NCBI GenBank assembly: GCA_029941685.1
Contig: JAPYTC010000002.1
Span: 1-36,044 of the forward strand
Origin: Planctomycetota bacterium
GTDB taxonomy: Bacteria; Planctomycetota; UBA1135
Direction: 5' to 3'
Length of the DNA: 36,044 nt
Shown here: one piece after another, positions 1-10,174 of the stretch
Layout: the number at the start of each line of letters is the position of its first letter
Numbering within the stretch: position 1 is the first letter of the stretch
Program-made: the position numbers and the translations under genes
The notes under the pieces: model-generated
What the model saw: only the letters and a program-made list of their open reading frames with translations
Told to the model about the DNA's origin: nothing
Database searches by the model: none

Positions 1-780
1 GGTGCCGCCAGCAAAGATTCGTCCGCCAGCGTCGCGGGTCTTTTCAATTTGCTGGGCGAGGTGTTCTTTGACAACGAATCTCTCGCTATGAATGGGATGC
101 TCTTCAACAGTGTCGCAACTAATCGGAAGAAATGTACCTTGCCCAACATGTAGGCTTAAATATGCAATCTCAACTTGAGCAGTAATAAGTTGTTGCATCA
201 TTTCTTCGTCGAAGTGCAAGCTTGCCGTTGGCGCTGCTACCGAACCGTTATTCTTGGCCCAAATAGTTTGATAACGCTCAAAGTCAGAGGGCTCGATTTC
301 ATCAGCGCCATCTAAACCACGCATTCGCCGAATATAGGGGGGTAGCGGCGGGCATCCGTGTTGTTTTAGAAAATCTAACCATGCGCCAGATTCTAATTCG
401 ACCAACCATTCGCCCCGCGACAATTTTTCGGCTAGCACCACTTTTCCTTGCTCGTCGGCACTAAACAATTCGAGGCCGATACGAATGCGCGATCCGGACA
501 GCATGCACCGCGCAGTTTGCCCTTCGGCGCGTAAAAATAAAACCTCGATTTTGCCGCCGGTGGCTTTGTGCATTTGCATCAATGCCGGCACCACTTTTGT
601 ATCGTTTAACACCAACAAGTCGCCCGCAGCAAAATGTTGCGGCAAGTCTGAAAATTGCTGGTGCTGCCAAGTGCCGGCGTTGGCGTCGGCAACAAGCATC
701 CGTGACAAGCGACGCTCGGCCGTCGGATAACGCGCGATTAGTTTTTCAGGAAGATCGAAATCTAACTCGCTGATATTCAT
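1..780 (-). CDS. queA: S-adenosylmethionine:tRNA ribosyltransferase-isomerase (QueA), 3' end truncated by window edge
   Basis: Reverse translation from ATG at 780: MNISELDFDLPEKLIARYPTAERRLSRMLVAD...FAAGDLLVLNDTKVVPA...GGKIEVLFL...NNGSVAAPTASLHF...YLSLHVGQGTFLPI..., characteristic QueA motifs. Open at the left edge, so missing from the ORF track. Start overlaps the upstream stop (TAATG). Confidence 0.96.
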   Translation of the reverse strand, partial: MNISELDFDLPEKLIARYPTAERRLSRMLVADANAGTWQHQQFSDLPQHFAAGDLLVLNDTKVVPALMQMHKATGGKIEVLFLRAEGQTARCMLSGSRIRIGLELFSADEQGKVVLAEKLSRGEWLVELESGAWLDFLKQHGCPPLPPYIRRMRGLDGADEIEPSDFERYQTIWAKNNGSVAAPTASLHFDEEMMQQLITAQVEIAYLSLHVGQGTFLPISCDTVEEHPIHSERFVVKEHLAQQIEKTRDAGGRIFAGGT

Positions 781-1979
781 TAGTCACGGTTCGCCCAATC
801 ACGGAAAATCATCATCTGACGATGAAAGTCGTGCTCTTCCATTTCGAGCGGGCTCTTAAAGAAAGCCGCAGCGGCGTGAACCGGACCACCCTCGTTGAGG
901 TCTTGCGCGCGCAGTGCAATGCGCACCAAATCTAAAACGAGTGGCGCCGCAAGCGCCGAATCTGAACCGTGCCATGTAAACTGCAACGACATTTGTGCGC
1001 CAAGGAAACCTTCGAAGTGGATGTAATCCATGGCGGTTTTCCAGTCGTGCAAGCTCGGTACGAAGTTAATGCTTACTCCACTGTGCATGAACGGATTGTT
1101 CGGCAAGATGCTTGGCAACACGACATCTTTGTTTTTCAATTTCGCCTTGGCGCGTTGCGGGTCTGCGAGTGCTGCACCATCTTTATTACCTAACATGTTG
1201 TACCCTTCCCAGGCCATCACATTAAGGTTGCGGTCCCGGAACATTGGTGCTAATGCTGTTTTGAGTAGCGTTTCGCCAGTTTTACCATCGTTGCCCAACA
1301 CCGGAACTTTTTCGCGGCGCGCAAAACCAGCGACTGCGGGCAGTGCACCCCCCGGTGCCGGAGTGAAATTAATAAATGGCACGCCTTCGCATATTGCAGC
1401 AAGCGCATATAAAATCGAACGCGACAAATCACGTGGTGCTGTTTTCAGTAACTCAATCGGGTCTGCATCAGAGTTGTACCAAGCCTCGTCTAACATTTCG
1501 CGTTCGCGTTCGGCCGACGCTAAGTAAATTACCGCACCACGACGTAAGCGCTCGCTTCTTTTCCAATCACGGATGTTTTCGCGCAACTGTTCTAAGACAT
1601 CAGGCAGAGGCATCGACAGCATGTCCGCCGACTTGTGATTGACAGTAGCTTCGTCTTCGGGCTCGGGAATTCCGGCAGCGATAGACATTTCTAGTCGATC
1701 GCGAACGCCACCGGACATATCTACGATGTCACGGGGCAACACATTGGTGCGTACCAAATTTTCAGCTGCATCATGTGCATTGCCGCAGACGTCCCAACCG
1801 GTGACGGAGAACGATTCGACATCGGCCCAACCACAATCTTTAAGACCATCAATCTCGGTCACTAACCCGATCTTTGGCATCCCACCACGAAGGGCTTCAA
1901 TACCATGAACTACCGTGGTGCCAATTGCACCACGCACACCTACTAAAAACAAACCGGTTCGATTTACGTCGGGACTCAT
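780..1979 (-). CDS. ino1: myo-inositol-1-phosphate synthase family protein
   Basis: N-terminal Rossmann-like FLVGVRGAIGTTVV; INFTPAPGGALPAV; VLGNDGKTGETLLKTALAPMF; typical of the Inos-1-P_synth family. Confidence 0.9.
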   Translation of the reverse strand: MSPDVNRTGLFLVGVRGAIGTTVVHGIEALRGGMPKIGLVTEIDGLKDCGWADVESFSVTGWDVCGNAHDAAENLVRTNVLPRDIVDMSGGVRDRLEMSIAAGIPEPEDEATVNHKSADMLSMPLPDVLEQLRENIRDWKRSERLRRGAVIYLASAEREREMLDEAWYNSDADPIELLKTAPRDLSRSILYALAAICEGVPFINFTPAPGGALPAVAGFARREKVPVLGNDGKTGETLLKTALAPMFRDRNLNVMAWEGYNMLGNKDGAALADPQRAKAKLKNKDVVLPSILPNNPFMHSGVSINFVPSLHDWKTAMDYIHFEGFLGAQMSLQFTWHGSDSALAAPLVLDLVRIALRAQDLNEGGPVHAAAAFFKSPLEMEEHDFHRQMMIFRDWANRD

Positions 1980-2650
1980 TATTCTTTTAACAATTCTTGG
2001 TAACGTTGCAGGACTAGAGCTTCGTCGCCATATCCGACACTGCCCACAACAGTATTCACGGAAGGTGACTGCTCATTCATGTTGGGGTATTGTCGCGCTT
2101 CCTCGGTCAATTGTTTAGCTCTTTTATTATTAGTCTGCTGTTTTTGCACCAAAGTGGACGCCGGCTGTACCTGCTGTGGCTTGCCGTCGACGCCTACTTT
2201 TACAAGATCTGTGCTTAGCAACGCCTGCTGCGAGACCGTCAGATGCAGCGGTGAATAAGACTGCCATTGCAAAAACACTGCAAATGCAGCGGACATAAGC
2301 ACCATGCCGCTAAGCTGATGCACTGGACGGAATTTTACTTTTGGTTTCGCGCCATCAGCGAGTTGTTGTTTGATTTCGTGGTCGACGCTATCACTAAGGC
2401 ATGTACGCGCGATTGCTTGCGGGTCACTCGATTTATCAATGCTACCAACGATGCCACCCCACGGCCGCGCCACTCGCCATGCAGCGACAAAGCAAACCAT
2501 AAACACAAAAACAGCCGTGCCCATTGCATTAACCTGCTCAACCGTGGCTGCCCAATAGCAAACCACCGCGACACATGTTGCCGCTTGAAAAACTTGAGCA
2601 ACACGCTGAATTCTAAATTTAATCAGCAGGGATTTGGCTAATGAATTCAC
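1979..2650 (-). CDS. uncharacterised membrane protein (GTG start)
   Basis: ORF with TM segments near the N-terminus and a further one; TAATG overlap with the downstream gene and GTGA overlap with the upstream gene. Confidence 0.7.
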   Translation of the reverse strand: MNSLAKSLLIKFRIQRVAQVFQAATCVAVVCYWAATVEQVNAMGTAVFVFMVCFVAAWRVARPWGGIVGSIDKSSDPQAIARTCLSDSVDHEIKQQLADGAKPKVKFRPVHQLSGMVLMSAAFAVFLQWQSYSPLHLTVSQQALLSTDLVKVGVDGKPQQVQPASTLVQKQQTNNKRAKQLTEEARQYPNMNEQSPSVNTVVGSVGYGDEALVLQRYQELLKE

Positions 2651-3399
2651 TGTGGCTTTGGATGACGCACCAACTCAAAAGTCAAAGTCACCGGATGGTT
2701 AAGCGGAGGCAGCAAAAAGATGTTTGGATACCAGATCGACTGACTAGACCCGCGCGGGTCGGTGCCACCGAGCAAATGGTTGGCTGGACTAAACATCACT
2801 AATGAAATCAAATTGCCCTGCCCTTGCGCTGCGAAAAACTCTTTAGCATCTTTGTGCGGACGAATGAAGCGTGAGCCGAGGTAAACCCATTCGCCACGCT
2901 TGTAGGTTCGCTCTTCTTGAACGTTTAACACTAAATCTTCAACACGATATTTATAATGATCGATATCGCCATCTCCGTTGGTAACATCCCATTCAGCATA
3001 AATAACAAAGCCATTTCCGGTAGGTGGCTGATAAACATGGGTCGGCGAGCCCTCTTGAATTTCGGCATCGCTCGGCTGCGGATCGACGGCGACCATCTTT
3101 CCGTTTTCGCCTTTCTCAGCTCCGACCATGAGCATCGCAGCATTAAGCGCCTCCGCGTTTAACTTCTCTATGAAGAACAAAGATTCGTGGTCTTTGCCTT
3201 GCGGTTGCAGCACTAATAAATACTCAAGTGGTTCACGCAACTGACAAATAAATGACTCGATGGTGATTTGTGATTTTTCGAGGTTGACACCGACACCCTG
3301 TTCGGCGAAGGCATCAATTATTTCTTGTTGGCTCTGTGCTACGGACGGCGCCACGAGGGTGCTGAGGGCAAAGAGTATTGTTGTGAGACAGTGTTTCAT
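2647..3399 (-). CDS. uncharacterised secreted protein
   Basis: Signal peptide MKHCLTTILFALSTLVAPSVAQSQ; 4-nt overlaps with both neighbours in an operon. Confidence 0.75.
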   Translation of the reverse strand: MKHCLTTILFALSTLVAPSVAQSQQEIIDAFAEQGVGVNLEKSQITIESFICQLREPLEYLLVLQPQGKDHESLFFIEKLNAEALNAAMLMVGAEKGENGKMVAVDPQPSDAEIQEGSPTHVYQPPTGNGFVIYAEWDVTNGDGDIDHYKYRVEDLVLNVQEERTYKRGEWVYLGSRFIRPHKDAKEFFAAQGQGNLISLVMFSPANHLLGGTDPRGSSQSIWYPNIFLLPPLNHPVTLTFELVRHPKPQ

Positions 3400-5462
3400 T
3401 TGGTTGGGTTAGTCCGCAGGCGACGTAAACGCGCTGCTGCAATTTTACCTGTTTCGTGCTCAACTAGTGCTGCAAGATTGCAGGCAACTAATTGCTGGTG
3501 AGCAGGAATTGAATAAGGTGAAAGGTCGACTGCACGCTGCGCTAAGGCCACTCCCATCACTAAAGACCTATTCGGCTGGTTATGCGGCACGGCGATACAG
3601 AACTGCGCGGCCTCTAACAGCAACTCGGCCTCGACCTGCCCGCTGAGCAATGGCCGGAGAGACTGAGGTTGGTGCTTAATAACCGAGTCGAGATACAGCT
3701 GGCGATGAGCGATGGCTCTTGTTAAGTCATGCCATCCGGCGCCCTGTGGAGCGAACCCTTCGCGCACAGCAAACTCATATTTATTAACCCTGTCTGGAGT
3801 AAGCAGCAGCTTTTCGAGAGCCTCAAAGGCAAATACGTCATTGTCCTCTAACTGCGCCGCCAAGCACCATGCACGCAACTGCCAAGACTCATGCCGTTCA
3901 TCTAAAGATCGCGCGGCCTTTTCTAATAGCTGCCGAGCCACTTGCGCATTTGATTTGCTGATTCGAGCGGCGGTGTAAATCAACAACACCGCGCCGTTAT
4001 TATTTACGCGTAACGGAAACAGACTTGACAAAAACTTGTCTTCGTTAACTGGTGAATGTGCGACTACAGCATCGACCAATTGATTGAAGTTGTTGCTCAC
4101 GCGCGCGACTTCGGCTAACGATGAAATGTCGGTTAAAGGCGCGACATCATTTGCATTTTGCTGCAGGCGAAGCAATTCGAGCGCCCAATGTTCGATAATA
4201 AAAGCAGCGGATGATTCGCCGCTACGATCAGCACAACTGCGGTAAACGACGCGCCGCAATTCGTCAGTCAAATCGGCCAATTGTTGCTGACCATCAATCA
4301 TCAACAACAATTCTTTAGGTGCAGCAATATTCGTTTGCACGGCGAATTCAATTAACGCCTCGGCAACTTCGTAACTACTCCACTCGTCGTTCAACAAGGT
4401 AATCACCGTCATTGGCTGCGCGGGAGCATGTTGCTTAACCAACGAGCGTATCGCCGCAGCACGCACGTCTTCTTGGTGACGCACAAAAAAAGCCACTGTG
4501 TCGGTCAAACGTAGCGTCGCAAGAGTTGGATTGAATCCGAAGGCGTTTAATATCATTTTTTGCCAGGCAGCTGGAAAGTCTGCGAAATGATCAACTGCGA
4601 AATTGGCGCTCTCATCAGATTTTGCAATGCGGCTAACTAGTAATGACGAAACTTGTTGATGAGTCAGCAATGGATGTTGCATGTACAACTCTTCGTCCCC
4701 ATCTAGCACATCAGAATTCGATAGCGCGCGCGCAACCGCAACCGCCGCAGAAATAAACTGCGGATTATTACTACTCAATAACCAGTGTGCGGCGGCTTGC
4801 TGACATTCAACTGAGTCTTGACGCGCGATAAATGGCATCCACTCGGCTTGTTGGGGGAAATCGTTTGAGCTAACTCGCTGCGTGTACAATTCAAGGAACG
4901 ACTCGGGTGTGTGGTATTCAACGACCTTGTTCAGCATCGCCGCTCGATACGAATCGTGACTCGACGACAACTGAGAGCCCAAGTAGTCACGAAAGCTGCC
5001 GTCGTCTGGTAATCGCGGCAAATAAGTTAAGAAGCGTTGGGCCAAAGCCACGTCGCGCTGTGCTGCCAAATCTACCAATGGAATATAGTCACTTGCGGTT
5101 TTGCAAAGTAACACCAAGTTGCGCAAGGCCAGAAATGCTGTTCGAGAATGCGACTGCTGTGCGATTGAAAGCAACCGTTGGCGGTCGTTGGGCTCAATGC
5201 AACCACCCCATTCGCGCAACAGCGCGTGCAACAAACTCGGAGTAGTTTCAGGGACCAATAACTCGTCAAAAACTTCGAGCGCCGAGTGGCCTTCGAAAAT
5301 GACCGCGTACTCAGCCAAGGCAGCGCGGCGATCGGAATCGACCGTAGCGTCTAGAACTTGTGAATAGACAAATTGCTCGTTGCCTTCCCATGGCAAAGCC
5401 AAAATATCATTAACCGATAAGGCTTGCTGCGGAGCGCAAAGTAGAAGGGTTGCAACTATCAT
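3396..5462 (-). CDS. large secreted uncharacterised alpha-helical (HEAT/TPR-like) protein
   Basis: Long ORF. The ORF track start at 5468 is TTG; ATG at 5462 (MIVATLLLCAPQQALS) gives a signal-peptide-like start. Leu/Ala-rich helical repeats. Confidence 0.75.
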   Translation of the reverse strand: MIVATLLLCAPQQALSVNDILALPWEGNEQFVYSQVLDATVDSDRRAALAEYAVIFEGHSALEVFDELLVPETTPSLLHALLREWGGCIEPNDRQRLLSIAQQSHSRTAFLALRNLVLLCKTASDYIPLVDLAAQRDVALAQRFLTYLPRLPDDGSFRDYLGSQLSSSHDSYRAAMLNKVVEYHTPESFLELYTQRVSSNDFPQQAEWMPFIARQDSVECQQAAAHWLLSSNNPQFISAAVAVARALSNSDVLDGDEELYMQHPLLTHQQVSSLLVSRIAKSDESANFAVDHFADFPAAWQKMILNAFGFNPTLATLRLTDTVAFFVRHQEDVRAAAIRSLVKQHAPAQPMTVITLLNDEWSSYEVAEALIEFAVQTNIAAPKELLLMIDGQQQLADLTDELRRVVYRSCADRSGESSAAFIIEHWALELLRLQQNANDVAPLTDISSLAEVARVSNNFNQLVDAVVAHSPVNEDKFLSSLFPLRVNNNGAVLLIYTAARISKSNAQVARQLLEKAARSLDERHESWQLRAWCLAAQLEDNDVFAFEALEKLLLTPDRVNKYEFAVREGFAPQGAGWHDLTRAIAHRQLYLDSVIKHQPQSLRPLLSGQVEAELLLEAAQFCIAVPHNQPNRSLVMGVALAQRAVDLSPYSIPAHQQLVACNLAALVEHETGKIAAARLRRLRTNPTK

Positions 5463-5538
5463 TTCCAAACAGTTTAACGGCCCTAAGCAACAGTTGGTTC
5501 ACGCTTTATCGCAACTAAATCCATGCTATTCTCTAGGT

Positions 5539-6210
5539 ATGGACGACCTCCGCCCTCCTAAACTCGAAGTTTATCGAGATGAATCCGTTGCTCGTGATTA
5601 CGATCAGCGCTGGAGTGGTGCATTGGGCAAAAAGCGTGATGTGCGCAAGGCTAAAGCAATCTGCCAAGCCTTTGATGCTTTACAGACCCATTATCCTGAA
5701 GCTTCGCTGCGCAGCGTCCTCGATATTCCGTGCGGCACCGGACGCTTCTCCGATTTGTTTGATGCGTACAAGTGTCACACAATTGGCGCTGACCTCTCGA
5801 TTGAAATGTTGCAGCAGGCACAAGCCAAACACCCGCAACACGATTTTATTTGCGCCGATATTGGACGCCTGCCTTTTGCCGATGATGCCATCGACGTTGG
5901 CGCTTGCATTCGCATGTTGCATTTAGTGCACTCAGCCGAATTGCGCATTCGTTTTCTGAAAGAGCTAAACCGTGTTTGTAAATACGGTGCGATTATCGAC
6001 TACAGGCATTCACACACCGTACGAATTTTTTCACGCCGCATGCGATTCCGCCTCGGAATGTATAAAGAAGATCCGCAGCTACCGTCGCCAAGACAGATTC
6101 AGTGCGAACTTCAACAGGCTGGATTTAAACCGCTAGCCAAAATAAACGTGCATTTCGCACCGCTACTTAGTGATAAATTGATTTTTCCGGTAATCTCAAA
6201 TGAAACTTAA
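5539..6210 (+). CDS. class I SAM-dependent methyltransferase
   Basis: VLDIPCGTGRFSDLF (motif I), GADLSIEMLQQAQAK, FICADIGRLPFADDAIDV; Methyltransf_11-like. Start at the internal ATG 5539 (MDDLRPPKLEVY) preferred over 5380. Confidence 0.88.
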   Translation: MDDLRPPKLEVYRDESVARDYDQRWSGALGKKRDVRKAKAICQAFDALQTHYPEASLRSVLDIPCGTGRFSDLFDAYKCHTIGADLSIEMLQQAQAKHPQHDFICADIGRLPFADDAIDVGACIRMLHLVHSAELRIRFLKELNRVCKYGAIIDYRHSHTVRIFSRRMRFRLGMYKEDPQLPSPRQIQCELQQAGFKPLAKINVHFAPLLSDKLIFPVISNET

Positions 6211-7234
6211 CCCGACCCCTCTCAACCCGACCCCTCTCAGTGAATTTTTCGCGCGACACGGTGCCGACTTCATCGACATTTATGGTGTACAAATTCCGCG
6301 GCACGGCGGCGGAGTAGTCACGCTCGAGTATCAAAAGGCGCGCGAAGGCACTCTGATTTGTGATGGTGGGCACCGCGCATGGATTGACGTACATGGTGCA
6401 GATGTTTGCGATTTCTTTCAGCGAACTTTGGCTAGTGACTTAAGCAACCTTAACGTCGGTGAGCACCAGCTATCTGCCATGCTCGACGGCAAAGGCCGCT
6501 GGATTGCAGAATTGGTGCTGTACCGTTTTGCTGACAGGGACAATAGTTGGCATATTGGAGTCGATATCCCTGTTGCCTGCTGTGACGAGTTTTTGCAAAA
6601 GCTAGACATGATGCATTTCGGCGAAGATATTTCATTCGTCAAATCCGATGCAGCGCGTATCAAGATTCTTGGCAAGCTGCCAACCATCAACCACGATGGT
6701 GTGTTAATTAGTCGTCCCGATGCCGGCGTTGAATGCCATGAAATCATTATCGCGTCAGATTTAGCAACAGATGTCATGCAGCAGCTGGTCGACAATGGCC
6801 ATCAATTAGGTGGATGGCTTGTGCAAAACACTTTGCGTGTTGAGGGAGGCTTTCCATTATGGGGCAGCGATTTCGATGGCAACCACACACTGCCTAGCTG
6901 CAACGAATGGCGACGCGCATCCATAACTAAAGGTTGTTACGCTGGACAAGAAGTTGTCGCCAGGATTAACACTTACGGCGAAGCTCCGCGTCAACTTTGT
7001 CAGCTACACTTTATGGGTGAACCACAATTAATGCAAGGGGCAACCTTATTTGATGCCGAAGACAAAAAAGTCGGCAATGTATGTAGCTGTATTTTTTCAC
7101 CGCAATTCGACAAAACAATTGCTTTTGCTTTTATCAAACGCACTGCCGCGCAAACGGGCACTCCACTAAAAGCAACGTTGCAGCAAGCGACAGCTAACTG
7201 CGAAGTGGTAATGCCAGAAAAAGTATTCGGATAA
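6200..7234 (+). CDS. ygfZ: YgfZ/GcvT-like folate-binding protein
   Basis: Contains KGCYAGQEVVARINTYG, the YgfZ signature (KGCYxGQE), within a GcvT-like fold sequence. Confidence 0.87.
   Translation: MKLNPTPLNPTPLSEFFARHGADFIDIYGVQIPRHGGGVVTLEYQKAREGTLICDGGHRAWIDVHGADVCDFFQRTLASDLSNLNVGEHQLSAMLDGKGRWIAELVLYRFADRDNSWHIGVDIPVACCDEFLQKLDMMHFGEDISFVKSDAARIKILGKLPTINHDGVLISRPDAGVECHEIIIASDLATDVMQQLVDNGHQLGGWLVQNTLRVEGGFPLWGSDFDGNHTLPSCNEWRRASITKGCYAGQEVVARINTYGEAPRQLCQLHFMGEPQLMQGATLFDAEDKKVGNVCSCIFSPQFDKTIAFAFIKRTAAQTGTPLKATLQQATANCEVVMPEKVFG
6209..6238. repeat. two perfect tandem copies of AACCCGACCCCTCTC
   Basis: Copies at 6209-6223 and 6224-6238, encoding LNPTP-LNPTP at the N-terminus of the YgfZ-like protein. 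Confidence 0.95.
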
Positions 7235-7235
7235 A

Positions 7236-8546
7236 CTAGTACAACGAACGCATTTCTTGCGGGCGGAAATCCGGGAAGAACTCTTGGGGTGTTTTATAGC
7301 CAAAGTGGTTTTTCAACACGCTGTAGTACACATTACGGAAATCGGTGGTCACGGGGACGTCACGACCTTGGTACAAATCTTTCTTGGCTAAGCCGGTCCA
7401 GTCACCATGAATCTTTCCTCCCTTGACATCACCGCCTATCACAAACATCGCCGAGCCGTGACCATGGTCAGTACCCGTATTGCCGTTTTCACGAACGGTG
7501 CGACCAAATTCTGTCATCACCATAATGGTAGTGTTGTCTAGCTCTGGTCCAAGATCGCTACAAAACGCAGCCAAGCATTGTGCGAAGTCCGTCATGCGAG
7601 TCGCCATCTTGCCCTCGACTCCGCCTTCACCAGTGTGATCGTCCCACCCGTTATAGTCAATGCCAGCCACTTCAAGACCTTCACCCGCCTTCAACACTTT
7701 TGCGATCTGCTGCAATCCGGTAGAGAATCGCGACGATGGATATGCAGACCCGGAAACGGTTACGTCGCCACTACGTTTCGTAGGTGCTTTGCCAACAATT
7801 TCTTGGAAGCGACGCAAAGTTTCGATGGTCATGCGTCCAGATTCAACGACGCCTGCTGCATCATTGTCTGGTTGCATGTTCGCCATTTCACCTCCCTCAA
7901 GCATGCCTCCTGAATCACCGTAAAAGCGTTCGAAAATATCTAAGTTTTTATTGCTTTTTTTCTTTGTTGCATTGCCTGGCACTGCCAAAACTGGAAAGGT
8001 TCCACGCAACGAACGCGGCAATAGTTCTTGAATAGCCACCGCCCTAAATGTGGCGGATGATTCGGTTTTTGTTGCCATCAAGTAACGGTTCAACCACCCT
8101 TCTCGCATCGTGCGATTGCCAGGAGCCGCGAATTCCATCCAGTCTTGTGCGTCAAAGTGTGAACGCGTACCGTGGGTTGAGCCGGCACAAACAATCGGTG
8201 CAAAACGTTTGCTTTTATAAAGAGATTCAAGAGGCGCCAACGCGGGGTGCAATGCGAAAGTGGAATCAAGCCTTATCAGACCATCGTCGAGATCCATGGC
8301 TAGAGTAGGTCGGTGACCTTCGTAGGAAGAATCGCCGTACGGAACAATCATGTTTAAACCATCGGCAGCGCCGCGTAAAAAGATGCACACTATCGACTTT
8401 TCACCATTAGCACCAATCGCTGCTGGTACGGCCTGTCCCACTTCAAAAGTGCGAGCAAATGCCGGAACCTGACTAGCCACTGTCGCGGCACCAACGCCTT
8501 GTAAAAACCGACGGCGCGAAGTTTCAAATTTGTTTTTGTTTTTCAT
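7236..8546 (-). CDS. DUF1501 domain-containing protein with Tat signal
   Basis: SRRRFLQGVGAATVASQVPAFA twin-arginine signal; IVCIFLRGAADGLNMIVPYGD; TIMVMTEFGRTVRENGNTGTDHGHGSAMFVIGG typical of DUF1501. Confidence 0.95.
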   Translation of the reverse strand: MKNKNKFETSRRRFLQGVGAATVASQVPAFARTFEVGQAVPAAIGANGEKSIVCIFLRGAADGLNMIVPYGDSSYEGHRPTLAMDLDDGLIRLDSTFALHPALAPLESLYKSKRFAPIVCAGSTHGTRSHFDAQDWMEFAAPGNRTMREGWLNRYLMATKTESSATFRAVAIQELLPRSLRGTFPVLAVPGNATKKKSNKNLDIFERFYGDSGGMLEGGEMANMQPDNDAAGVVESGRMTIETLRRFQEIVGKAPTKRSGDVTVSGSAYPSSRFSTGLQQIAKVLKAGEGLEVAGIDYNGWDDHTGEGGVEGKMATRMTDFAQCLAAFCSDLGPELDNTTIMVMTEFGRTVRENGNTGTDHGHGSAMFVIGGDVKGGKIHGDWTGLAKKDLYQGRDVPVTTDFRNVYYSVLKNHFGYKTPQEFFPDFRPQEMRSLY

Positions 8547-8550
8547 AAAA

Positions 8551-10134
8551 TTATTGCTGCTGAAATTCTGGGGAACCTAGTAACATGCCGACCAATGTTG
8601 GTGCAGCTTTATAAAAGTCAGGGGTTTTTGTTTTCTCTAAATACTCTGACGTGACCGTGGTCAAGGCCGCGCGAGTACGGCCTCCGGCGCCACCAGGTAT
8701 CACCATTTTGGTCAAATGATGCTGCCACAATCGTGGCGACGAATCGGTTGGCACTTGTTGATAGAATGCGTCAGAAACTTTCACACCGCGAATTTTGCCG
8801 CCGACCAAATCTGTAGCAAACTGCCAGCGCAACGCCATAACACCCGGATCAAGCCACGCCTCGGCCACATCGTAATATCCCGTTGGGTCGTCACAATGGT
8901 AAATTGGCTGCCCCATGTCTTTTAGATAATTCTCTAAGCCGCGCAACGATGTGATCTCGGCAGCAGTAACCCGCAACGCACTGATAATGAACTCGAAAGG
9001 TGTCTTAAACTTGTTACGGTAGTTCTCGCGCGCGAAAAACAATTCGCTGCCGATGATCTCTCGCACCATCGCAGTGATGTCGCCATCTGTTTTGCGGTAA
9101 ACCTTTGCTACTTTCGTTACTAACTTTTCATCCGGCACGTCCGCAACCAAGTAGCGCACCATCTTCATTGCAATAAATTCTGACGTGCCTTTATGCTTGC
9201 CAAGAATCTCAAGCACTTCACGCCCTTGCCCGTTGTCGCCAGTCTCATCTTCGTGAATGTTTTTCCCAAGCACCCTGAAATTTCCTTCAACGTGCATCTT
9301 ACTATCAAACTTATACTCGTGACTGCCACTTCTCCCACCATCGAATGTCCAGCCCGTCAGTACATTCGCCACTGCGATTACATCATTTTGGCTGTAATAA
9401 TTATCAACGCCCAAAGTGTGCAGTTCGAGCAATTCACGCGCATAGTTTTCATTTAATCCGCGCTGCGTTGCCAAGCTGACCGCCTCAGCAGCCTGTGTTT
9501 TTGAACCCGTCTTACGCTTGGCGCGCCGCTCAATTGCTTGAAGCTCTTGCTTTGATGGTGGACGCCGTGACAAATGGTTGTCGAGGTAATTCAGCATCGC
9601 CGGATGCGTGGCCGCGTCACTTAACATCGTCGGAAAGTCTTTCCATACGTTATCGCGTATCACCTCGCGCTCATAATCATTTATTTGCGAAAAGATTTGT
9701 CGACCCTTAGTGAAACTAACATTGAAATGGTTGCGCCAAAAATCAATCATGACCTCGCTGGCCTGTCGCTCTGACAATACCGCGCGTAAAGCCACCGCCT
9801 GCATCAATTCGCCCATCGGCAGCCGCTGCAATCTTCGCGACGCCTTCCTTTCTTCTTCGGTAGCATCACGGCCGGCATTGTTGCTAGATATAAACTCTGA
9901 ACACTCGGCGACACTTAAATCAAGAGTTTCAAATTCAGCAATCCGCTCTTTCAAATCTGGATTTTCCGAGGGCTTTACCTGCAGCTGTTCGTTTAGCCAG
10001 GCATCAATACCTGTATTCAAAACCTTGTCAACATCTCCGGGGCGGGCGCCGAAGGCTAATCGAGAAAACAAATGTGAGACTTTCTCGCGCTGCGAGAGCG
10101 GTTCAAGTTTAGATTTAGTAGTTGGTGATTTCAT
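8551..10134 (-). CDS. DUF1800 domain-containing protein
   Basis: VSHLFSRLAFGARPGDVDKVL; FWRNHFNVSF; NENYARELLELHTLGVDNYYSQNDVIAVANVLTGWTFDG typical of DUF1800; paired with DUF1501. Confidence 0.95.
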   Translation of the reverse strand: MKSPTTKSKLEPLSQREKVSHLFSRLAFGARPGDVDKVLNTGIDAWLNEQLQVKPSENPDLKERIAEFETLDLSVAECSEFISSNNAGRDATEEERKASRRLQRLPMGELMQAVALRAVLSERQASEVMIDFWRNHFNVSFTKGRQIFSQINDYEREVIRDNVWKDFPTMLSDAATHPAMLNYLDNHLSRRPPSKQELQAIERRAKRKTGSKTQAAEAVSLATQRGLNENYARELLELHTLGVDNYYSQNDVIAVANVLTGWTFDGGRSGSHEYKFDSKMHVEGNFRVLGKNIHEDETGDNGQGREVLEILGKHKGTSEFIAMKMVRYLVADVPDEKLVTKVAKVYRKTDGDITAMVREIIGSELFFARENYRNKFKTPFEFIISALRVTAAEITSLRGLENYLKDMGQPIYHCDDPTGYYDVAEAWLDPGVMALRWQFATDLVGGKIRGVKVSDAFYQQVPTDSSPRLWQHHLTKMVIPGGAGGRTRAALTTVTSEYLEKTKTPDFYKAAPTLVGMLLGSPEFQQQ

Positions 10135-10174
10135 GCCAGTATTATTCTAATCAACAAGACCCTATAGAAAGCGA

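Noticed and set aside
461-773. Short ORFs at the left edge
   Set aside because: Overlap the queA coding region in other frames.
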